Part shown: positions 60,883 through 64,000 of the stretch, one piece after another
Numbering within the stretch: the stretch's first letter is position 1
Layout: each line of letters begins with the position of its first letter
Origin: Mesorhizobium sp. 113-3-3
Lineage (GTDB): Bacteria; Pseudomonadota; Alphaproteobacteria; Rhizobiales; Rhizobiaceae
DNA length: 64,000 nt
Assembly (NCBI RefSeq): GCF_016756495.1
Contig: NZ_AP023243.1
Location: 248,001-312,000 of the forward strand
Reading direction: 5' to 3'
Position numbers and translations under genes: made by a program
The notes under the pieces: generated by a model
The model's database searches: none
The model's input: the letters and a program-made list of their open reading frames with translations, nothing else
What the model was told of the DNA's origin: nothing

Positions 60883-61719
60883 TCAGGCGACTGCATGGAG
60901 ATGGGTTGGCTTCGCAGCCGGCGATGGTTGTTGACCGAGATAGAAGGCGCGCACATCCTCGCGCTGGCGAAGATCAGCAGCGGCGCCGGAGAGAACGGAG
61001 ACGCCGTTTTCGAGCACCGTGGCGTGGTCGGCATAGCGCAGCGCGACAGCGGAATTCTGCTCGGCGACCAGGATCGACAGGCCGGTCTCGCGGTTCAGCT
61101 TTCTCAGCGTCTGAAAAATGTCCTGGACGATGAGCGGGGCCAGGCCCATCGACGGTTCGTCGAGGACCAGCAGGCGCGGCCGCGACATCAGCGCCCGGCC
61201 GATGGCGGTCATCTGCTGTTCTCCGCCGGATGTCAGGCCGGACAATGTCCGGCGCTTTTCCCTGAGCCGGGGGAAATAGGCATAGATCCGCTCGAGATCC
61301 CCGCTGATCTCGGCGCGGCGGCCGCTGCGGCCGATGCCGCCGGCGATCAGGTTCTCCTCGACGGTGAGGCTCTTGAAGCAGTGGCGGCCTTCCAGCACCG
61401 GCACCAGGCCGGCGCGCACGAGGTCGCCGGGCTTGCGGCGCGAGACATCGGCGCCGTCATAGCGGATGGCGCCGGCGTTGACCTGGCCGCGCTCTGCCGG
61501 CAGCAGGTTGGAGACGGCCTTCAGCGTCGTGGTCTTGCCGGCGCCGTTGGCGCCGAGCAGCGCCAGGATCTCGCCGCGCCGGATCTCGAAGCTGACGCCA
61601 TGCAGCGCCGTGATGGCGTGGTTGTAGGTGGCATGGACCGTGTCCACCGCGAGGACGACGTGATTGTCCGGCATGGGCTCTTCTTCCGCGATTCGAGATC
61701 CGTAAGGGCCGGGTGCCAT
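60883..61719 (-). CDS. livF: Branched-chain-type ABC transporter ATPase, LivF-like
   Basis: A 278-aa ATP-binding subunit. Walker A: LLGANGAGKTTTLKAVSN. LivF-like region: LVRAGLVPVLEGRHCFKSLT. Signature TSGGEQQMTAIGRALMSRPR and Walker B LLVLDEPSMGLAPL. The ATG at 61719 has GGAGAG six bases upstream; an ATG at 61674 is closer to the usual family start. It lies 31 bases after the substrate-binding gene. A LivG-type partner is not in the window and may be encoded to the right. Confidence 0.9.
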   Translation of the reverse strand: MAPGPYGSRIAEEEPMPDNHVVLAVDTVHATYNHAITALHGVSFEIRRGEILALLGANGAGKTTTLKAVSNLLPAERGQVNAGAIRYDGADVSRRKPGDLVRAGLVPVLEGRHCFKSLTVEENLIAGGIGRSGRRAEISGDLERIYAYFPRLREKRRTLSGLTSGGEQQMTAIGRALMSRPRLLVLDEPSMGLAPLIVQDIFQTLRKLNRETGLSILVAEQNSAVALRYADHATVLENGVSVLSGAAADLRQREDVRAFYLGQQPSPAAKPTHLHAVA

Positions 61720-61750
61720 GAAAGCTCTCCGTGGCGCCCGGCACCAGTGA

Positions 61751-63088
61751 TCAGTTGGTGGTCACGGCGTTGGCATCATCGGCGGTGCGCAGCTTGATGC
61801 CCTTCTCCTTGGCATAGGCTTCTGCCGACTTCTCGATGATCGGACGCAGCAGCGCCCAGTCCGGCGCGATCCAGTCGGAGACGACATTCCATTTCTTGCC
61901 GTCCCATTGCTGGAAGGTCACGTAGCCCTCGCCTTCGTGGTTGTCCCAGCTGACATTGATCGAGTGGAACAGGTCCTTGGCGCCGAGCGCCTCGACCTTG
62001 GCCGGATCGAGCTTGAGGTGTTCGAAGCCCCAGCGGACCTCATCGCCGGTCAGCGTGCGATGGCCGAACTTCTCCTGCGCTACACGGATCGCCTCGACAT
62101 TGAGGATGCCGTTGACGATGCCGAGATTGTGGTAGACCGAGCCGATGCGCGACTTGTCTTCCAGATTGCCCTTGCCGGCGTCGTAGACGGTCTTCACGAT
62201 TTCCTGCAGCACCGGGTAGGTGTTGCCGGAAGCCTGGGTGGTGATGGCGGTGTAACCCTTGGCGGCGTCGCCGGCGGGGATGACGTCCTCTTCCGAATTC
62301 GACCAGACATTGCCGACGATGTGGTCGACCGGGTAGCCGACCTTGACCGCCGTCTTCAGCGCCACCGGGTTCATCACACCCCAGCCGCGCAGGACGACAA
62401 AGTCCGGCTTGGCGCGGCGGATGGTCAGCCACTGCGACTGCTGCTCGTTGCCGGGATGCGGCACTTCGATCTGCTGCACGGTGAAGCCGTATTTCTGCGC
62501 CAGCAGTTCATAGATCGGGATGGTCTCCTTGCCGTAGGGCGAGCCGTGATAGAGCACGACGATCTTCTTGCCCTTGAGCTTGTCGATGCCGCCTTCCTTG
62601 GAGGCGATGTAGTTCACGATGCCTGAGGTCTCGCTGTAGGGGTTGAGCAGCAGCGGGAAGACGTAGGGGAAAACGCGGCCGTCGGTGGAATCGGTGCGGC
62701 CGTGGTTGACCGTGATCAGCGGCACCTTGTCGGCGGTGATGCGGTCGATCATGGCATAGGCGATGCCGACCGAGAGCGGGTTCCAGGCGGCGGCACCGGC
62801 ATGGCTCTTCTGCCGCTCATAGCATTCAACGCCGCGCTCGACCTCATACTGGGTCTCGCATTCGTCCCAGGTCAGCTTGACGCCATTGACGCCGCCGTCG
62901 CGGATGTTGATGAGGTTGAGATAGTCGATGAAACCGCCGAAGAAGCCGGTGCCGCCGGCCGCATAGGGTCCGACGCGATAGCTCTGCAGCGGGAAATACT
63001 GTTCGTCGGCTTGGGCTGATGGCAAGGCCACCGACACGATCATCGCCGCGGACAGCGCCGCCGCCTTGATTGTGCTGAGGAAGGTCAT
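61751..63088 (-). CDS. ABC transporter periplasmic substrate-binding protein (LivK-type)
   Basis: A 445-aa type I periplasmic binding protein with a signal peptide (TIKAAALSAAMIVSVALPSAQA). The mature part has SYRVGPYAAGGTGFFGGFID, YLNLINIRDGGVNGVKLTWD and ECETQYEVERGVECYERQKS. These match the larger Liv-family binding proteins that act with LivM/LivF, many of which transport amides, urea or aromatic acids instead of branched-chain amino acids. Cargo cannot be read from sequence; the monooxygenase context suggests an organosulfur or sulfonate-like compound. Confidence 0.88.
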   Translation of the reverse strand: MTFLSTIKAAALSAAMIVSVALPSAQADEQYFPLQSYRVGPYAAGGTGFFGGFIDYLNLINIRDGGVNGVKLTWDECETQYEVERGVECYERQKSHAGAAAWNPLSVGIAYAMIDRITADKVPLITVNHGRTDSTDGRVFPYVFPLLLNPYSETSGIVNYIASKEGGIDKLKGKKIVVLYHGSPYGKETIPIYELLAQKYGFTVQQIEVPHPGNEQQSQWLTIRRAKPDFVVLRGWGVMNPVALKTAVKVGYPVDHIVGNVWSNSEEDVIPAGDAAKGYTAITTQASGNTYPVLQEIVKTVYDAGKGNLEDKSRIGSVYHNLGIVNGILNVEAIRVAQEKFGHRTLTGDEVRWGFEHLKLDPAKVEALGAKDLFHSINVSWDNHEGEGYVTFQQWDGKKWNVVSDWIAPDWALLRPIIEKSAEAYAKEKGIKLRTADDANAVTTN

Positions 63089-63158
63089 TGTCAGGGTACT
63101 CCCGGTATGGGCCGTCTTGGTTCGGCCTCTGGTTCATTTTCAAATGCGAGTGCGGGGC

Positions 63159-64000
63159 TCAGGTCGACTGCCAGGCGAACAGGAGCCGTCTTCGGATCCT
63201 GTCCCACAGGGCCACCAGCCCGTCGGGTTCCAGGATCAGAAACAGGATGATGAGGGCGCCGAGCACGATGCGCTGGCTCATGTCGAGCACGCCCGAGTCG
63301 AAGACATCGCCGAGCAGGAAGCCGCCCAGGCGCGACAGGGCGAGCGGAAAGACCACGATCAGAGCGGCGCCGAAGAAGGCGCCACGGATCGAGGCAAGGC
63401 CGCCAATGATGATGATGAACAGGATCTGGAACGAACGGTCGAGATCGAAGCCATCCGGCTCGACGGTTCTGAGATAGGCGAAGGCCCAGATGACGCCGGC
63501 GACGCCGATGATGAAAGAGGAGATGGCGAAGGCCAGAAGCTTGGTCTTCAGCACCGGAATGCCGATGATGCGGGCGGCGGTCTCATTGTCGCGGATGGCG
63601 ATGAAGTTGCGCCCGGTCTGCGACGATACCAGCCGATAGGCGAGGAAGGTGAGGATGCTGACGATGGTCAGCGCGAAGAGATAACGGCCGACGGCGCCGT
63701 CGAAGGCGAAGCCTGAAATCGACAGCTTCGGCGCATCGATGACGCCGGATGCCGAATCGTTGGAGAACCAGCTGAATTTGGTCAGCGCCCATTGCACGAA
63801 GAACTGCGCGGCGAGCGTGGAAACGGCGAGATAGAAGCCTTTCAGCCGCAGGCTCGGCAGGCCGAAGACGATGCCGATCGCGGCGGCGACGATGCCGGCC
63901 AGAACAATGCTGCCGATCAGCGGCAGGCCTTCGACGCGCAAGTTGAAGTTATAGGCGGCGAAGGCGCCTGCCGCCATGAAGGCGGCGCTGCCCAGCGAGA
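63159..64000 (-). CDS. livM: Branched-chain-type ABC transporter permease, LivM-like (5' end cut by window)
   Basis: The frame continues past position 64000: upstream of the internal ATG at 63977 it reads SLGSAAF, the conserved LivM stretch before the third helix, so the true start is outside. The visible 280 residues contain six or more membrane helices and the family motifs FGLPSLRLKGFYLAVSTLAA, QTGRNFIAIRDNETAARIIG, and LFIIIIGGLASIRGAFFGAA. It forms one half of the inner-membrane channel for the transporter encoded by the next two genes. Confidence 0.92.
   Translation of the reverse strand, partial: SLGSAAFMAAGAFAAYNFNLRVEGLPLIGSIVLAGIVAAAIGIVFGLPSLRLKGFYLAVSTLAAQFFVQWALTKFSWFSNDSASGVIDAPKLSISGFAFDGAVGRYLFALTIVSILTFLAYRLVSSQTGRNFIAIRDNETAARIIGIPVLKTKLLAFAISSFIIGVAGVIWAFAYLRTVEPDGFDLDRSFQILFIIIIGGLASIRGAFFGAALIVVFPLALSRLGGFLLGDVFDSGVLDMSQRIVLGALIILFLILEPDGLVALWDRIRRRLLFAWQST

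Noticed and set aside
1..64000. CRISPR arrays, tRNA/rRNA genes, transposases or integrases
   Set aside because: No regularly spaced repeats, no cloverleaf or rRNA-like sequence, and no transposase or integrase motifs were recognised on either strand.

Overview
The window looks like a chromosomal segment of a high-GC rhizobial alphaproteobacterium, most likely Mesorhizobium or a close relative. This rests on gene content: a succinoglycan-type exo cluster, heterotetrameric sarcosine oxidase, acetone carboxylase, and paired palindromes of a type widespread in Rhizobiales. No rRNA, tRNA, CRISPR array or insertion sequence was recognised.

Layout. (1) Positions 1-567 hold the N-terminal part of an AvcD/DcdV-type anti-phage dCTP deaminase, in DNA visibly AT-richer than the rest. 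(2) Positions 902-19887 are an exopolysaccharide (EPS) locus: an ExoP-type co-polymerase, GalU, ExoO/U-, ExoM-, ExoA- and ExoL-like glycosyltransferases, a Wzx/ExoT flippase, a PRTase-HAD fusion, a GT4 enzyme, a GMC oxidoreductase with a Tat-type partner, UDP-glucose dehydrogenase, a GH16 glycanase and another GT2. (3) Positions 20396-26247 are a complete lasso-peptide cluster: precursor, B1, B2, cyclase, HPr-kinase-like tailoring kinase and ABC exporter. A divergent nucleotidyltransferase (18757-19887) probably belongs to it. (4) Positions 26272-30667 resume the EPS locus with exoX-, exoY-, exoF- and exoQ-like genes, so the lasso cluster sits inside the exo cluster.

(5) Positions 30882-38404 hold a three-subunit acetone carboxylase between two SDR dehydrogenases, with a divergent LuxR-type regulator. 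(6) Positions 38569-45447 are a second glycan locus: a glycoamylase-fold hydrolase, an FAD oxidoreductase lacking one redox cysteine, a GT4, a GT32-GT62 fusion and an exostosin-like protein. (7) Positions 45532-56098 hold a DUF1349 protein, a ketoglutarate-semialdehyde-type dehydrogenase, a TetR regulator, a dimethylglycine/sarcosine dehydrogenase-like flavoprotein and soxBDAG. Here methylated glycines are probably demethylated with transfer of the C1 unit to tetrahydrofolate. (8) Positions 56265-64000 hold an AraC regulator, an epoxide hydrolase, a small membrane protein, and a possible sulfur-acquisition set: FMN reductase, SfnB-like monooxygenase and a LivF/substrate-binding/LivM transporter cut by the right edge.

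The most interesting system is the lasso cluster. The precursor predicts a 9-residue ring (Gly1-Asp9) with four leading glycines and a C-terminal serine. It is accompanied by the kinase and nucleotidyltransferase types that phosphorylate, and then glycosylate, C-terminal serines in paeninodin/pseudomycoidin-like peptides. A palindromic TGC-RNY-GCA motif occurs upstream of the lasso precursor and upstream of several exo genes, which suggests that peptide and EPS share a regulator.
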